Positions 44,772-54,741 of a DNA stretch of 64,000 nucleotides are shown here, one piece after another (the first letter of the stretch is position 1; every line of letters starts with the position of its first letter). Position numbers and translations under genes: made by a program. This stretch comes from CAYNJG01 sp965216885 (lineage in GTDB: Bacteria; Planctomycetota; Planctomycetia; Pirellulales; Pirellulaceae). The notes under the pieces are model-generated. The model worked only from the letters and a program-made list of their open reading frames with translations. It was not told where the DNA came from and made no database searches. The DNA lies in the NCBI GenBank assembly GCA_965216885.1, contig OZ244209.1, positions 2,542,001-2,606,000 on the forward strand. The letters run 5' to 3'.

Positions 44772-45983
44772 TCAAGCCTTTAGATGCATCGGGGAATCGC
44801 GTCGGGCCAACCATTGCAACGCCTGAGAGTAGGCGTCACTCGGTGGAGCTTCACAACACGTTTCTATTCTCACCGCCCGCGACAGAATCGCACCCAGCTT
44901 TCCCTCGCGGGCTGTCAGCGCTCTGTTCAGTTCTGGTGCAAGAGGTAACATTTCAGTCACTTCTTGCATTGTCCTGTCGAGCATTGCATCCAGAACGGAG
45001 AATAGCCCCACAGTGAAGAAACGATCGGGCCGTTCAAACCCGGCATCCTGCGCGAGGAGCTCACACAATTTCCCTCGGATCATCGCTGTCTCAATTAATT
45101 CTGACGGCTTCTCTTCACCGACAGCGGAGAGCAACATCATTGATGCCAGAGACTTGAGCCGCCTCATGCCAATGATGGAGATTGCATGCCGAATCGAATT
45201 AATGGGACCGGCGAGAGTAACGTCGGCCGCCTTGACCAGTCGCAGCAGTCGGTAGGAAAGGTTCGTGTCCCCTTGAATCGCCCGCTCGATCTGATCGACC
45301 GTTGAATCTGAGTCGTGCAGGAGTCCTAGCAGATTCACTAACGGAACGATTGCCGTATGGGTCGTCGGCTGGCTCAGCACTTGAGGTCGACAGAAGAAAT
45401 AGCCCTGAAAAAGATCAAAACCCAGATCGACGATTGCTTCGAATTCTTCGTATGTCTCTACCTTTTCGGCGAGGATCTTGTCCACTCCCATTTTACGCAG
45501 GGCGTCAATGTGGCGGGGCAACTCGGCAACCGGCGTCCTGGGCAACTCGACCTTGACGATGTCGGCCAATCGGACCAACGGTTCCAGCGAGGGAGAAAAC
45601 ACAAAGTCATCGAGTGCGATGGTGTAGCCTTCACCACTTAGCTTTTCAATCGCCTGAAGTATTTCGCGGTCGGGCTCTATGTCCTCCAGAATCTCAAGCA
45701 CAACTCGATTCGGTGGTAGGCATGACAACTCACCGGAAAGCAAGAGGTTGCGTGTCAGATTGACGAAGGCGAGCCTGTCTCCGACCAAGGCATCCAACCC
45801 GATATCCGTCAGCGATTGCAGTACGACTGATCCAGTGGCAAAATCTCCATCCACAATGCTGTGGCCATGCGTGCCGTCCGTGCGAAACAGAATTTCGTAT
45901 GCCCAAACGTGTACCGCGCTATCAAAGATCGGTTGCCTGCCAACCAGCGTCGTCCTCGGTTGCATGTCGGTATGATGTGTCAC
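44772..45983 (-). CDS. EAL-like and HDOD domain signalling protein (YuxH type)
   Basis: The protein is 403 residues. The N-terminal EAL-like domain (about 10-200) starts LVGRQPIFDSAVHVWAYEILFR. The catalytic ExLxR is seen as YEILFR, but other metal residues are changed (LALDDF-like TIALDDFVFSP, ILAEKVETYEEF), so c-di-GMP hydrolysis is doubtful. The C-terminal HDOD domain (about 205-400) carries LLRLVKAADVTLAGPINSIR and HAISIIGMRRLKSLASMML. Such proteins relay signals without catalysis. It lies 40 bp after nhaA on the same strand. Confidence 0.85.
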   Translation of the reverse strand: MTHHTDMQPRTTLVGRQPIFDSAVHVWAYEILFRTDGTHGHSIVDGDFATGSVVLQSLTDIGLDALVGDRLAFVNLTRNLLLSGELSCLPPNRVVLEILEDIEPDREILQAIEKLSGEGYTIALDDFVFSPSLEPLVRLADIVKVELPRTPVAELPRHIDALRKMGVDKILAEKVETYEEFEAIVDLGFDLFQGYFFCRPQVLSQPTTHTAIVPLVNLLGLLHDSDSTVDQIERAIQGDTNLSYRLLRLVKAADVTLAGPINSIRHAISIIGMRRLKSLASMMLLSAVGEEKPSELIETAMIRGKLCELLAQDAGFERPDRFFTVGLFSVLDAMLDRTMQEVTEMLPLAPELNRALTAREGKLGAILSRAVRIETCCEAPPSDAYSQALQWLARRDSPMHLKA

Positions 45984-46023
45984 TTGCTGCGTACTGACCG
46001 TGGTCCCTGTGGGTGCTGCGACT

Positions 46024-47316
46024 TTACGAAGCTACGGCAGAGTTCGATGGCTGCAGCGAATCGACAATCTCAGTTCGGTTCACCTTGATCTTCGATACCT
46101 TGAACAACATCGCTATTGCGAGTGCCACCGGCGCGGCGAGTACAGAAAGTAGTGCTCCCATCTTCGCTGCACCCTGCGTGCCTGGCTCAGCGAATGCCTG
46201 CCCGGAGACGAACAAGGCAACCGTAAGCCCCAGGCCAGCGATGACACTGGTTACGACGAGGTGGCGAACATTCATTCCCTCCGGCAGCTTGAAGCCAAGT
46301 TTATCTGCCACAAGCGAACACAATGTGATCCCCAATGCCTTGCCGGCGATCAGCGATGCCAGAATAATCCACGTCAGGCCTGACATACCTCCCATCGAGA
46401 CACCGGCATTTGCAAACGCAAAGAAGAAAAGTCCATAGTCGACGATTCCTCGTGTCGAGTGTTCAAACTTTTCTAATGGACTGTTGTTGTGTTGCTCTCG
46501 ATCTTCTTTTGACTTGTACTCCTGGAAGAGACCAAGGTCGACATTCGGGCCGGGAATGAACGGCACGACAAAGACGAGCGCCAATGCTGGATGAAGATGC
46601 GCCGAGTAGAGTCCCCACCAACAGAACACGCCACCGATTGCGACGTACGGGATCCACGTTGACACCTTGAAGTAACGCAAGGAGAAAGCGGTCAACATTC
46701 CGGGCACGATCCAAAGAGCGTTGAACCACTCGGTCGGATGAGCTGGATCGGGATAGGCAAACGCAATAATCCCAAGGCCGATGGCGTCGTCAGCGACCGC
46801 GAGCAGAAGCAGGAAACTGATTGCCGGGTGCCCCGTCCCAAAAATCAGTTTTGCGACCAGCCAGGCCAGGGCAATGTCGGTAGCGGTTGGTATCCCCCAG
46901 CCATTCGCCCATTCTGTCTGTCCGCAGATCGCATTCAAACCCAGAAAGACTCCCACTGGCCCAAGGACGCCGCCAATCGTCCCACACAAGGGATTGATTG
47001 CCTTGGATGGTGGATTCAAAGCACCGCCCGGCAAACAGGCTTCTGTAATCTCTTTGGCGGCGACGCCGAAGAACAGCACCATGAATATGTCGTTGACGAT
47101 GAAATGCATCGACATGTAGTGAGACCATGGATCAGCGTGGTCGTGATGGTCTGCGTGAGTGCTACTGCCGAACAGGTCGTAAAGCGGCGTTTCGACGAGA
47201 TGCGCATACAGCGAAGGAGCTGCATTGGCCATCACCATTGAAGCGGCCACGCCAGCGATCAGCGGAATAGAGTATTCACTCAACCATCGAAGGAGTTTGC
47301 CGGATGGAGCATTCAT
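46024..47316 (-). CDS. nhaA: Na+/H+ antiporter NhaA
   Basis: The protein is 430 residues with about twelve membrane helices. The family core is present: PLYDLFGSSTHADHHDH (a His-rich loop), VNDIFMVLFFGVAAKEI, GWGIPTATDIALAWLV (with the Asp of TDIA), LLLAVADDAIGLGIIAF (the paired DD of the ion site) and LAPVALAIAM near the end. It exchanges Na+ or Li+ for protons across the cytoplasmic membrane. A structured leader may precede it (47430-47504). The EAL-HDOD gene follows at 40 bp. Confidence 0.95.
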   Translation of the reverse strand: MNAPSGKLLRWLSEYSIPLIAGVAASMVMANAAPSLYAHLVETPLYDLFGSSTHADHHDHADPWSHYMSMHFIVNDIFMVLFFGVAAKEITEACLPGGALNPPSKAINPLCGTIGGVLGPVGVFLGLNAICGQTEWANGWGIPTATDIALAWLVAKLIFGTGHPAISFLLLLAVADDAIGLGIIAFAYPDPAHPTEWFNALWIVPGMLTAFSLRYFKVSTWIPYVAIGGVFCWWGLYSAHLHPALALVFVVPFIPGPNVDLGLFQEYKSKEDREQHNNSPLEKFEHSTRGIVDYGLFFFAFANAGVSMGGMSGLTWIILASLIAGKALGITLCSLVADKLGFKLPEGMNVRHLVVTSVIAGLGLTVALFVSGQAFAEPGTQGAAKMGALLSVLAAPVALAIAMLFKVSKIKVNRTEIVDSLQPSNSAVAS

Positions 47317-47429
47317 GCGTTCGAACCCTTCTGATAGTTAGTGCTTCGAGATGGCTGGCCCAAGCCGTCACGAAGATTGATTCACTGGGTGCTTTACCAG
47401 TTCAAAGGAAGACTAGCTTGGAGAACCTC

Positions 47430-47504
47430 GGTAGTGCAGGGACGGGCGTGCAGGGAAAACCCTCCAACCCGCCAATTACCACCCGGCAGCTGGCAGAAGG
47501 CTGC
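47430..47504 (-). promoter_or_regulatory. Structured leader RNA of nhaA (candidate riboswitch)
   Basis: On the minus strand, reading toward nhaA, there is first a stem GCAGC/GCTGC (47504-47500 with 47490-47486). A nested set of stems follows: GGTGGT (47483-47478) with ACTACC (47435-47430), inside it GGCGGG (47473-47468) with CCCGTC (47446-47441), and inside that AGGG/CCCT (47463-47460 with 47455-47452) closed by a TTTT loop. G-U pairs occur in two stems. The region starts about 110 nt upstream of the nhaA start. Lithium-sensing leader RNAs (nhaA-I, nhaA-II) are known upstream of nhaA in other phyla. Whether this belongs to either class cannot be told without a covariance search. Confidence 0.45.
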
Positions 47505-47574
47505 AAATAAATGCGTTCTATACTTGGGCAGCTTTCACGTCACACGAGCCCGATACGCCGCCGGAAAGAACGAC

Positions 47575-48402
47575 ATGGAACTATCACTCGCCAACGATGC
47601 CGGTGTTAAAGAGCGACTGCTCAAACTTGTCGACGACAAGCTGGAAGTGCCGATGCTCCCGGACTCCATGTCCAAGCTCCTGGAGTTGTGTAATGACCCC
47701 GGTTGTTCACCGGCGACACTCGCTGATTGCGTGCGTCGGGAAGCGGCGGTGTCGGCACATGTATTGCGTGTGGCAAACTCGGCCTTGTTTGGTGGTACGT
47801 CGACGGTTGGTTCGATCCAGCAGGCGCTCGCCCGCATTGGCGTTGGTCGGCTACGCGACATCGTTTTGATGCTTTCCTGCAAAGGCAGGGCCTTTCACGC
47901 TCCGGGCTTCGAAAGCCAGGTGCGAGAATCCTATCGACTGTCGCTGGCGGCGGCAGTAATCTCCCAGGAAATAGCCAGAAACAGGCGAAAGAACGTTGAG
48001 AACGCCTTCATCTCTGGCTTGTTGCATGACATTGGGACGCCTGTCTTGATCCAGCTGGTTGTAGACAACCAGTCACTGTTCGACTTTGCAATCCAGCGGG
48101 AAGACGTCCTGGCGGCGATTCAGGAAACACGCGCATCAGTCGGGGCGAGAATGATCAATGAATGGCATCTCCCCGATCGCATATCAAACACCATCGCCGG
48201 ACTCGACTGCGTTTCCGCCGAACAGTCCCCGGATGAAGTGTTGGTTCTGTCATTGGCGATCTCCGCGGCAGAAGACCGAACTGCAGATGCCCTCCGCGAG
48301 TATCCTGTTGAAGTGCTGAGGAAACTCAATCTGTACCCGGAAGACATTGACGAAGCAGTTGAGCGAAGCCAGGGACTGATCTCTGTACTGGAGGCAATCT
48401 GA
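47575..48402 (+). CDS. HDOD domain protein
   Basis: The protein is 275 residues from ATG 47575, preceded by GGAAAGAA; the frame is open from 47341 but the extension is leader. The HDOD core reads LPDSMSKLLELCNDPGCSPA, VSAHVLRVANSALFGG, then IQQALARIGVGRLRDIVLML and NAFISGLLHDIGTPVLIQL. HDOD proteins use an inactive HD fold for signalling. The last base of its stop is the A of the next ATG (TGATG at 48400), so it is translationally coupled to sthA. Confidence 0.87.
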   Translation: MELSLANDAGVKERLLKLVDDKLEVPMLPDSMSKLLELCNDPGCSPATLADCVRREAAVSAHVLRVANSALFGGTSTVGSIQQALARIGVGRLRDIVLMLSCKGRAFHAPGFESQVRESYRLSLAAAVISQEIARNRRKNVENAFISGLLHDIGTPVLIQLVVDNQSLFDFAIQREDVLAAIQETRASVGARMINEWHLPDRISNTIAGLDCVSAEQSPDEVLVLSLAISAAEDRTADALREYPVEVLRKLNLYPEDIDEAVERSQGLISVLEAI

Positions 48403-49838
48403 TGCCCAATTCCCCTGTTGAATTCGATGCCGTTGTGGTTGGCAGCGGCCCGGCTGGCGTCAATGCGGCGTTAACGGCATCATCCCACGGTGCCACGACG
48501 CTACTGGTGGAACGTGAGCGAAATGTTGGCGGAGCATGTGTTCAGTATGGGACGATCCCAAGCAAGACAATCCGGGAAACCGCCGTTGCGCTAACTTCGT
48601 TTGAGCGACGGAGTGGCGATGTATTCCAGGTTTCTCGTGACGAAGATCTAACTATCGAGAGTCTCCTTACACGGCTACATCGGGTCGTTGAGGCGCATCA
48701 GGCGACAACACAGCGGCAACTGGATTTTGCCGGCGTACAAGTGATTCAAGGGAGAGCGGAATTTGAATCTCCTCATGAATTGGCAATACGATCCATAGGC
48801 GGACAGACGAAGCAGGTCATTGGAGACAATATATTTATTGCTGCCGGGTCGCGACCTCGAAGTCCAATCATGCCCGCCGTCGACCATGAGAATATCCTCG
48901 ATAGCGACTCCATCCTGTCCATGACGTACTTGCCTGGATCTATCGCGGTACTGGGGTCGGGGGTGATCGCCTGTGAATACGCATCCACACTCGCAACGCT
49001 TGGAGTCGAGGTCGTAATCATCGACAAATACCCATCTCCACTTGGATTTCTTGATCGCGACCTTGTTACCGAACTGCTCGAGCGATTTGCGCAAGCTGGC
49101 ATTCGCTATTGCCCGCGAGCCGAAGTCGCGGCGATGGCGTGGGACGGTGTTTCACAAGTCGTTACCACCCTTGAGTCTGGAGAAACGATACGGACAGACA
49201 AAGCATTCGTTGCCCAGGGGCGAATCGCCAATACAGATCAACTCGGTCTGTCAAAAGCAGGAGTCGACGTATGCGAACGAGGTTTTATTCGCGTCGACAA
49301 GGAGTTCCGAACAAACGTTCCCACGATATTCGCGGTTGGAGATGTGATTGGACCTCCTTCATTGGCATCGTCGTCAATTCATCAGGGGCGACATGCGGCA
49401 GGCTGCGCATTCGGAACAAATAGTGCGAGCACCGAGGCGCAGGTTCCCATGGGGATCTACACAATTCCAGAGATCGCTTCGGTTGGCCTGAGCGAGCAAC
49501 AGGCCCGTGAGAAGGCTGTCGAATTTGCGAGTGCCACATGTCACTTCGGCGAGATAGCACGCGGACAGATCATTGCGACGACCGGTGGTTTTCTCAAGGT
49601 GATCGCGGAAACGAGCAACGACAGGATAATTGGCGTTCAAATCATTGGCGAGACGGCGACGGAACTGATCCATATCGGACAGTTGGCCATCGCGTCCAAC
49701 ATGACCATTAGGGATCTTGCCACGACAAACTTCAATTTCCCCACACTCGCCGAGGCCTACCGAGTTGCGGCACTTCGCATTCTGGAAAATCGCCAAACTC
49801 AGAGCCTGCAATCTGCGGCTGTCCCCGAACTGGTGTAA
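48402..49838 (+). CDS. sthA: Soluble pyridine nucleotide transhydrogenase
   Basis: The protein is 478 residues of the flavoprotein disulfide-reductase fold. The FAD site is VVVGSGPAGVNAAL and the NAD(P) site AVLGSGVIACEYASTLA. The redox-active Cys pair of the wider family is absent: the segment reads GGACVQYGTIPSKTIRE, as expected for SthA, in which the pair is not conserved. The FAD C-terminal motif is TIFAVGDVIGPPSLASS, and the dimer domain carries GVQIIGETATELIHIGQLA. It interconverts NADPH and NADH in the cytosol. Its coupling to an HDOD protein is not the usual context. Confidence 0.88.
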   Translation: MPNSPVEFDAVVVGSGPAGVNAALTASSHGATTLLVERERNVGGACVQYGTIPSKTIRETAVALTSFERRSGDVFQVSRDEDLTIESLLTRLHRVVEAHQATTQRQLDFAGVQVIQGRAEFESPHELAIRSIGGQTKQVIGDNIFIAAGSRPRSPIMPAVDHENILDSDSILSMTYLPGSIAVLGSGVIACEYASTLATLGVEVVIIDKYPSPLGFLDRDLVTELLERFAQAGIRYCPRAEVAAMAWDGVSQVVTTLESGETIRTDKAFVAQGRIANTDQLGLSKAGVDVCERGFIRVDKEFRTNVPTIFAVGDVIGPPSLASSSIHQGRHAAGCAFGTNSASTEAQVPMGIYTIPEIASVGLSEQQAREKAVEFASATCHFGEIARGQIIATTGGFLKVIAETSNDRIIGVQIIGETATELIHIGQLAIASNMTIRDLATTNFNFPTLAEAYRVAALRILENRQTQSLQSAAVPELV

Positions 49839-50226
49839 GTACGTCCGGAGCAGTACCTGATAGACGAAGGAAGCGACCTTCGTGTGGACGGTGATCGTCG
49901 TAGTCTCCACGCCGGAATTCGATCTCTCCTTTGGCCATCTTGCGATCTGCACCCAAGAACCCGATTCTTTCAGAGCGAGAGAATCGAATTTGGCCGCCTT
50001 CTCCATTGATCCCTTACTCGCGAGAGTCGCTTGTCAGTGCTGCGATTGAACAAGAACGGATTCCTGTCATTGGATGAAACAAGGACGACCGTGTCGATCT
50101 GGACCGCGCTGCAAGCCGTGCCATAGACTACGACCTGAAGCGAACCGATCCGCGCGACGCCGGACCTTATCGATAGACGAAGTGCGTTTCACGGGTCACT
50201 ATCACCAACAGGAGCATAAGACACCG
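49839..50226. other. Intergenic region
   Basis: There are 388 bp between sthA and the next secreted protein. Overlapping short frames on the minus strand contain GEIEFRRGDYDDHRPHEG and similar strings, but there is no family match and they run into sthA. No terminator was seen. The ribosome binding site AGGAG at about 50211-50215 belongs to the next gene. Confidence 0.4.
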
Positions 50227-51150
50227 ATGAGATGGACACGTATTGCCCTACTGTTACTTATTGCTCTTCCAGCAACCGCTCCGGCACAAACCGGAAACTA
50301 CTCAGACCAGTCATTTGGCCGCCTGAACACAAAGTTTCGCGAGCTATATGCAATAGCCAGAACGGAACGTTTGATTGATGTAAGCCCGGTGGTAATAGCA
50401 CGTGGCGACAATCTGATTCTCATCCGCGATGGCCAGCGGTACGTGGGACCAACGGTGCACCCGAACTACCACGACCTGAAGGCTGTCGCACACGTGCCGT
50501 TGGGGATTTTCTGTGTGCTTTCATCCCACGTAGATACTGAGCTTGAAGAGTCGGTGCGGGACAGAGTCAGGGGCTTCAGAAAGCATATCGCGGAAGTCCT
50601 TGTCGCCACGCCCAAGTCATTTGATGACACTGCTGTTCGCGACCGCCAGACATCCATGCTGCGGCAGTGCGTTGAATTCACGGATGAAGTAGTCGAAAAA
50701 GGAGCCTGCAAAAGCGGGGATCTCGATTCCTTGATAGACCAACTGCGACCTTTCGTCCTCCAGAATGTAGAGGCAGCTACGAGGCTTCGGATTGAGAACT
50801 ACCATCAGCAGATGCAAGCCTGGCGCAAACTGTTTTCGGACGCTGAGTGGTCGAGGTTGTACGTCGTCATCCCCGGTGCAGCGCTGCCCCGAAAAAGCAG
50901 CACGGCAGTCCAGTATTTCGCCAAACTCCTTCAGGAGCCGGGAGAGGGACGGCGAATCATTTACGCAGAATCGCAGTTCGACGAATCTCAAGACCTGCTG
51001 CTTCTCGGAACTCACATACTCGATGCTCAAGTCGGCGTTGCCTTCTTCAGCGACCCCTGGCGGATGCAACGCGATCTGCTGGCTTCTGCAGCAGACAGCT
51101 ATCTCGATACACTGGACTTTGACGACATGCGCAAAAAGGAAACAAAGTAA
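50227..51150 (+). CDS. Hypothetical secreted protein
   Basis: The protein is 307 residues from ATG 50227, chosen because AGGAG precedes it and a signal peptide (IALLLLIALPATAPAQ) follows. The mature protein is helical and charged, with FRELYAIARTERLIDVSPVV, YHDLKAVAHVPLGIFCVLSS, DLDSLIDQLRPFVLQNVEA, RLYVVIPGAALPRKSSTAVQ and LLLLGTHILDAQVGVAFFSD. No family is recognised. Similar-length secreted proteins of unknown role occur in planctomycetes. Confidence 0.6.
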   Translation: MRWTRIALLLLIALPATAPAQTGNYSDQSFGRLNTKFRELYAIARTERLIDVSPVVIARGDNLILIRDGQRYVGPTVHPNYHDLKAVAHVPLGIFCVLSSHVDTELEESVRDRVRGFRKHIAEVLVATPKSFDDTAVRDRQTSMLRQCVEFTDEVVEKGACKSGDLDSLIDQLRPFVLQNVEAATRLRIENYHQQMQAWRKLFSDAEWSRLYVVIPGAALPRKSSTAVQYFAKLLQEPGEGRRIIYAESQFDESQDLLLLGTHILDAQVGVAFFSDPWRMQRDLLASAADSYLDTLDFDDMRKKETK

Positions 51151-51151
51151 G

Positions 51152-51176
51152 CCCGGGGAGTTGATATCGCCCCGGG
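51152..51176. terminator. Hairpin between convergent genes
   Basis: CCCGGGG (51152-51158) and CCCCGGG (51170-51176) form a 7-bp GC stem with an 11-nt loop, 1 bp after the stop of the secreted protein and upstream of the convergent ppc end. No T-run follows, so termination is only a possibility. Confidence 0.35.
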
Positions 51177-51246
51177 AACGGGCGCGCCGGAGCGACATTC
51201 GCGATGGCGTGACGGACCCCCGAGTCCGTCCCCGCGCCGCAAGCGT

Positions 51247-53967
51247 CTACCCTGTGCTCTTGAGGCCACCGGCGACGCCATTGGTGATGTTCAACAGCTT
51301 CTTCAACAGGATGTCGGCCTGATCATTGTCGGCGTCCCGCGCGGCTCGCCAGTCGCGAAGGTAATGTAGCTGCAGGTGGTGAAGATTCTGAAGCACGTTG
51401 CCGCGACGGCGGATGTTGTACAGTTGCGTCACGCGACGCTTCTCCTTGGGCTCGCCGAATAGCTGGCTGATCTGCTCCAGACCCGACTTACGATCTTCCT
51501 CCAACATACACATGATCGAAGTACGAATTTCGTCATCCGTCACGAAGTCCGCGAATGCTCGCATGATCTCCAAATTCGAGTTTATAAGACTCGTTTCCAC
51601 TTCAATGAGCGTATAGAAAAGCAGCGGCCATTGCTTGGCTACCTCTTGCAGTACCTTCCATTGATCAGGGTACTCGGCGAAGAGTTTCTTTAACGCGCTC
51701 CCCACGGCGAACCATCCGGTCAGATCGAATCGAGACTGATTCCAGCTAAACACCCACGGGATCGCCCGCAGGTCATTGAGGCTCCGGGTCCCCGTTCGAC
51801 GGGAAGGGCGCGATCCAATCTTGCTTTGCTCCAGAACATCAATTGGAGTTGCTCTGGTGTAGAACGGAATGAAACCATCATGATTGATGAGACCCGAGTA
51901 ACTTTCTTGCGCGAGACTGGCAACCTTGGCCATTGCATCGGACATGCGCGGGGGCAGTTCCACCGGATCCTTCAGATTCATCACCTGGCGTGCCGTTCCG
52001 GCCATGATCATTTCCAGGTTGTACGTCGAAGTCAGTCGGTTGGCGAACTGTTGCGCGATTGTCTCGCCCTGCACGGTAATCTTGATCGCACCCGTGAGCG
52101 AACCAGCCGGCATGCTGTCCAGGAAACGATGGTACTTGCCTCCGCCACGACTGATTGTCCCTCCTCGCCCGTGAAAGAAACAAAGCTCGACGCCGTGACG
52201 AGTCGCCACTTCGCTCAAGCGGCGTTCTGCCTGAAAGATATTCCAGCGACTCGCGAGGATACCTCCATCCTTGCTACTGTCGCTGTACCCCAGCATCACT
52301 TCCTGGGGATTGTCAGCGAGTCGACTCCTGGTGATACGATGGCTCAAGAATGCGTCGAGAATTCGCTCCCCCGCACGAAGATCATCGATCGTTTCGAGTA
52401 ACGGCACGACCGGAATCCGTGTTTCGAGAAGGCCAACTTCACGCAGAAACAAATAGACGACAAGCAGGTCCGTCAAGTCGCGCGTCATGCTGACGATGAT
52501 GGAACCGATGCCTTCTTCGCCGTAGCTCTCGACATGGCGACGCAGTACGCGGAAGCACGCCAACACGTTGTCAGCCTCGGGACCACATGTTTCACCGAGC
52601 ACCAGAAACGGACGACGCGTTTGCAGTTCCGACTCAAGGAACGCAAGGCGCTTGTCCATGTCCCAGGACGCGAAATCATGGTCCTCGAAACCGGCCGCCT
52701 GTAAGATCTGACCTAACGCCTTCTCGTGGAAACCACTGTTCTGTCGGACATCCAGTTTTCCGAGGTGAAACCCGAAACACTGCAAGTGCCGTTCGACCTC
52801 AAACAGTTTATCTCGGGCAATTCGCTGCGCTCCGATCGCCTTCAACGACTCGCGTAACAGCTTGAGATCCACCTGCATCTCATCCGGTCCAGAGTAGCAA
52901 GCCTGGGACTCGTCAATTTCCTTCAACGTATTCTCGAGACGAACCGACATCTGGTTGATGAATTGGCGGTAGGGACTGTTTGGATTACGCTTGACGGCGG
53001 CCTTCCCAGCTTCGCCCAAGTCCGTCTCGCCCCGCCGAATCGCTTCCAGAAGAGGAGCAGGCGTCGCCTGATGAAGGTCCGACATGCTCAAGTTGACGGC
53101 CAGCGTGTTGAGATGTCGCTTCAGCATTTCGATCGCCTGTCGACGATGCAGCTTGAGCGTACTTTCCGTGAATTCGGCGGTCACATAGGGGTGCCCGTCT
53201 CGATCACCACCGACCCAACTGCCGAATTCCAACACCGGAAACTGCTCCGGTTCGCAAAGTAACTCGGGAGAAAATCCCATTGCCTGCCAACTACCGCGCA
53301 AGTGCCGATCACTCTCGACCAACGCGAGCGGGAAGGCATGCGTAAAGTAGTGCATCACGTTGCCGCGTTCATCTTCGAGTCGCGGTTTTTCAAGGTGCAC
53401 CTCGCCCGTTCGCCAGAGCCTCTCCAACAACGACCGGATGGATTCCCGTACCTGCTCCTTTTCCGATTCGGACCAAACCTGATTTTCACGTTTCACCAGC
53501 AGAAGATATAGCTCGCGGTGCAGCGTGAGCACGGTGACGCGCTTCGCCTCCGTTGGATGCGCGGTCAGTACGGGGCGAATACGAAGCCGAGGTAGAACGG
53601 CAGCCATCTCTTCCTCGGAATGCCCACCTTCCTTCCACTGAGCAAAAGTCTCGCCCCAGGAACCGCGAATCGCTGCTGCACCGGATACATTTTCCAGTTG
53701 CCGCTTGTACTGAACTGCAGCGTTCTCTTCGACCATATTCAAAAGTTGAAAGGAAATGCTGAGCGCCTGGATGTACTTGCCCTCATCCTCAGGATCGAGG
53801 TCTTCACCCGCATTGCCAGCGTCATCATTCTGATCATCGATCCATGGAAGCCGCCGAGCCAAGTCTTCTTCACCTAACGAAACAAGCACATCCCGAAAAC
53901 AGCCCATCACGAATTGAAGGTCGTCTTCGATCTTTTGGTGACTTCGATTTTCAAGGTTTGCATTCAT
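51247..53967 (-). CDS. ppc: Phosphoenolpyruvate carboxylase
   Basis: The protein is 906 residues from ATG 53967 (GGAAGC upstream). That start puts the active-site His at residue 137 in VLTAHPTEAKRV, close to the usual position of about 138; frames to 54105 are also open. The other signatures are present: GYSDSSKDGG and FHGRGGTISRGGG. The C-terminus reads NGVAGGLKSTG in place of the common N/Q-N-T-G ending. It makes oxaloacetate from PEP and bicarbonate and feeds the TCA cycle. Confidence 0.95.
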   Translation of the reverse strand: MNANLENRSHQKIEDDLQFVMGCFRDVLVSLGEEDLARRLPWIDDQNDDAGNAGEDLDPEDEGKYIQALSISFQLLNMVEENAAVQYKRQLENVSGAAAIRGSWGETFAQWKEGGHSEEEMAAVLPRLRIRPVLTAHPTEAKRVTVLTLHRELYLLLVKRENQVWSESEKEQVRESIRSLLERLWRTGEVHLEKPRLEDERGNVMHYFTHAFPLALVESDRHLRGSWQAMGFSPELLCEPEQFPVLEFGSWVGGDRDGHPYVTAEFTESTLKLHRRQAIEMLKRHLNTLAVNLSMSDLHQATPAPLLEAIRRGETDLGEAGKAAVKRNPNSPYRQFINQMSVRLENTLKEIDESQACYSGPDEMQVDLKLLRESLKAIGAQRIARDKLFEVERHLQCFGFHLGKLDVRQNSGFHEKALGQILQAAGFEDHDFASWDMDKRLAFLESELQTRRPFLVLGETCGPEADNVLACFRVLRRHVESYGEEGIGSIIVSMTRDLTDLLVVYLFLREVGLLETRIPVVPLLETIDDLRAGERILDAFLSHRITRSRLADNPQEVMLGYSDSSKDGGILASRWNIFQAERRLSEVATRHGVELCFFHGRGGTISRGGGKYHRFLDSMPAGSLTGAIKITVQGETIAQQFANRLTSTYNLEMIMAGTARQVMNLKDPVELPPRMSDAMAKVASLAQESYSGLINHDGFIPFYTRATPIDVLEQSKIGSRPSRRTGTRSLNDLRAIPWVFSWNQSRFDLTGWFAVGSALKKLFAEYPDQWKVLQEVAKQWPLLFYTLIEVETSLINSNLEIMRAFADFVTDDEIRTSIMCMLEEDRKSGLEQISQLFGEPKEKRRVTQLYNIRRRGNVLQNLHHLQLHYLRDWRAARDADNDQADILLKKLLNITNGVAGGLKSTG

Positions 53968-54741
53968 CGGTTCAGCTTCCGGCGTGGATTTACGTTGAGG
54001 TCTAGAGTACCCGTGTTCATCGTCCATAAGAAGACCTGTGGGAGGTACTCGATTCCGCTGCCTGATTGAATCAGGTGACGATGTAGGCCTTGCTCCCACG
54101 GGCATGGACTACCCCGAGAAGGGACAAACAATTCTCATTTCAGGAATCATTCGTCTTTCTCCATGCTTCGCGATTAACGAACTTGCCAGCCACCCAAACA
54201 CGCATGGTAGAAATTTATGAGACAAAAGGGACCTGGAGCCATATCTACAGGCTGGTTAACACGACGTCATTCGGATGTACTCGCTCACCCCCGGGCCTCG
54301 GGCCATCTTAGGCTTTCGCTTCTCCTGCGAGCTACCATTCAATCCACTTACCAGGAGTCCGACTGCCAGTGGAGTGCTTCACCAAGTGAGCCTCGACCGC
54401 AAAGACCAGTGTCGCACCAACGCGCAAGCATGATCTGTTTGAAATCGATCGATTCGAACAGCGACTGGCGGATCACCCAACTGTCGACACTCGGAGATAG
54501 CACGCGAACTTCCCTGAAGTCGACGTCGAAGCGTCACGATTCACTACTCTCGGAACGAACAAACTGTCGAGTGCATTGCGTCTGAACACGGAGACACTCA
54601 ACCCGCAAAGTCGACGCACCATCCACGGCCCACCGACAGCGCAATGTTGCTGGTGTTTCGTACAGCCCATGCCAACTATCGCAGCAGCGGTGAATCGCAA
54701 TTCAACACGATTGAGCGCGATACTCATCGTTACCAATTTTG
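53968..54741. other. Long divergent intergenic region
   Basis: These 774 bp lie between the divergent ppc and DUF1559 genes. A frame at 54217-54585 has no start signal or family character. The rightmost part leads into the sigma-54 type promoter (54742-54757). No other feature was recognised. Confidence 0.4.

Noticed and set aside
49732..49956. Minus-strand frame with GEIEFRRGDYDDHRPHEG
   Set aside because: It runs into the 3' end of sthA in antisense, lacks a clear start, and matches no family I know.
54217..54585. 122-codon frame in the ppc-DUF1559 gap
   Set aside because: Composition is Ser/Arg-rich without structure, with no start signal or recognisable domain.
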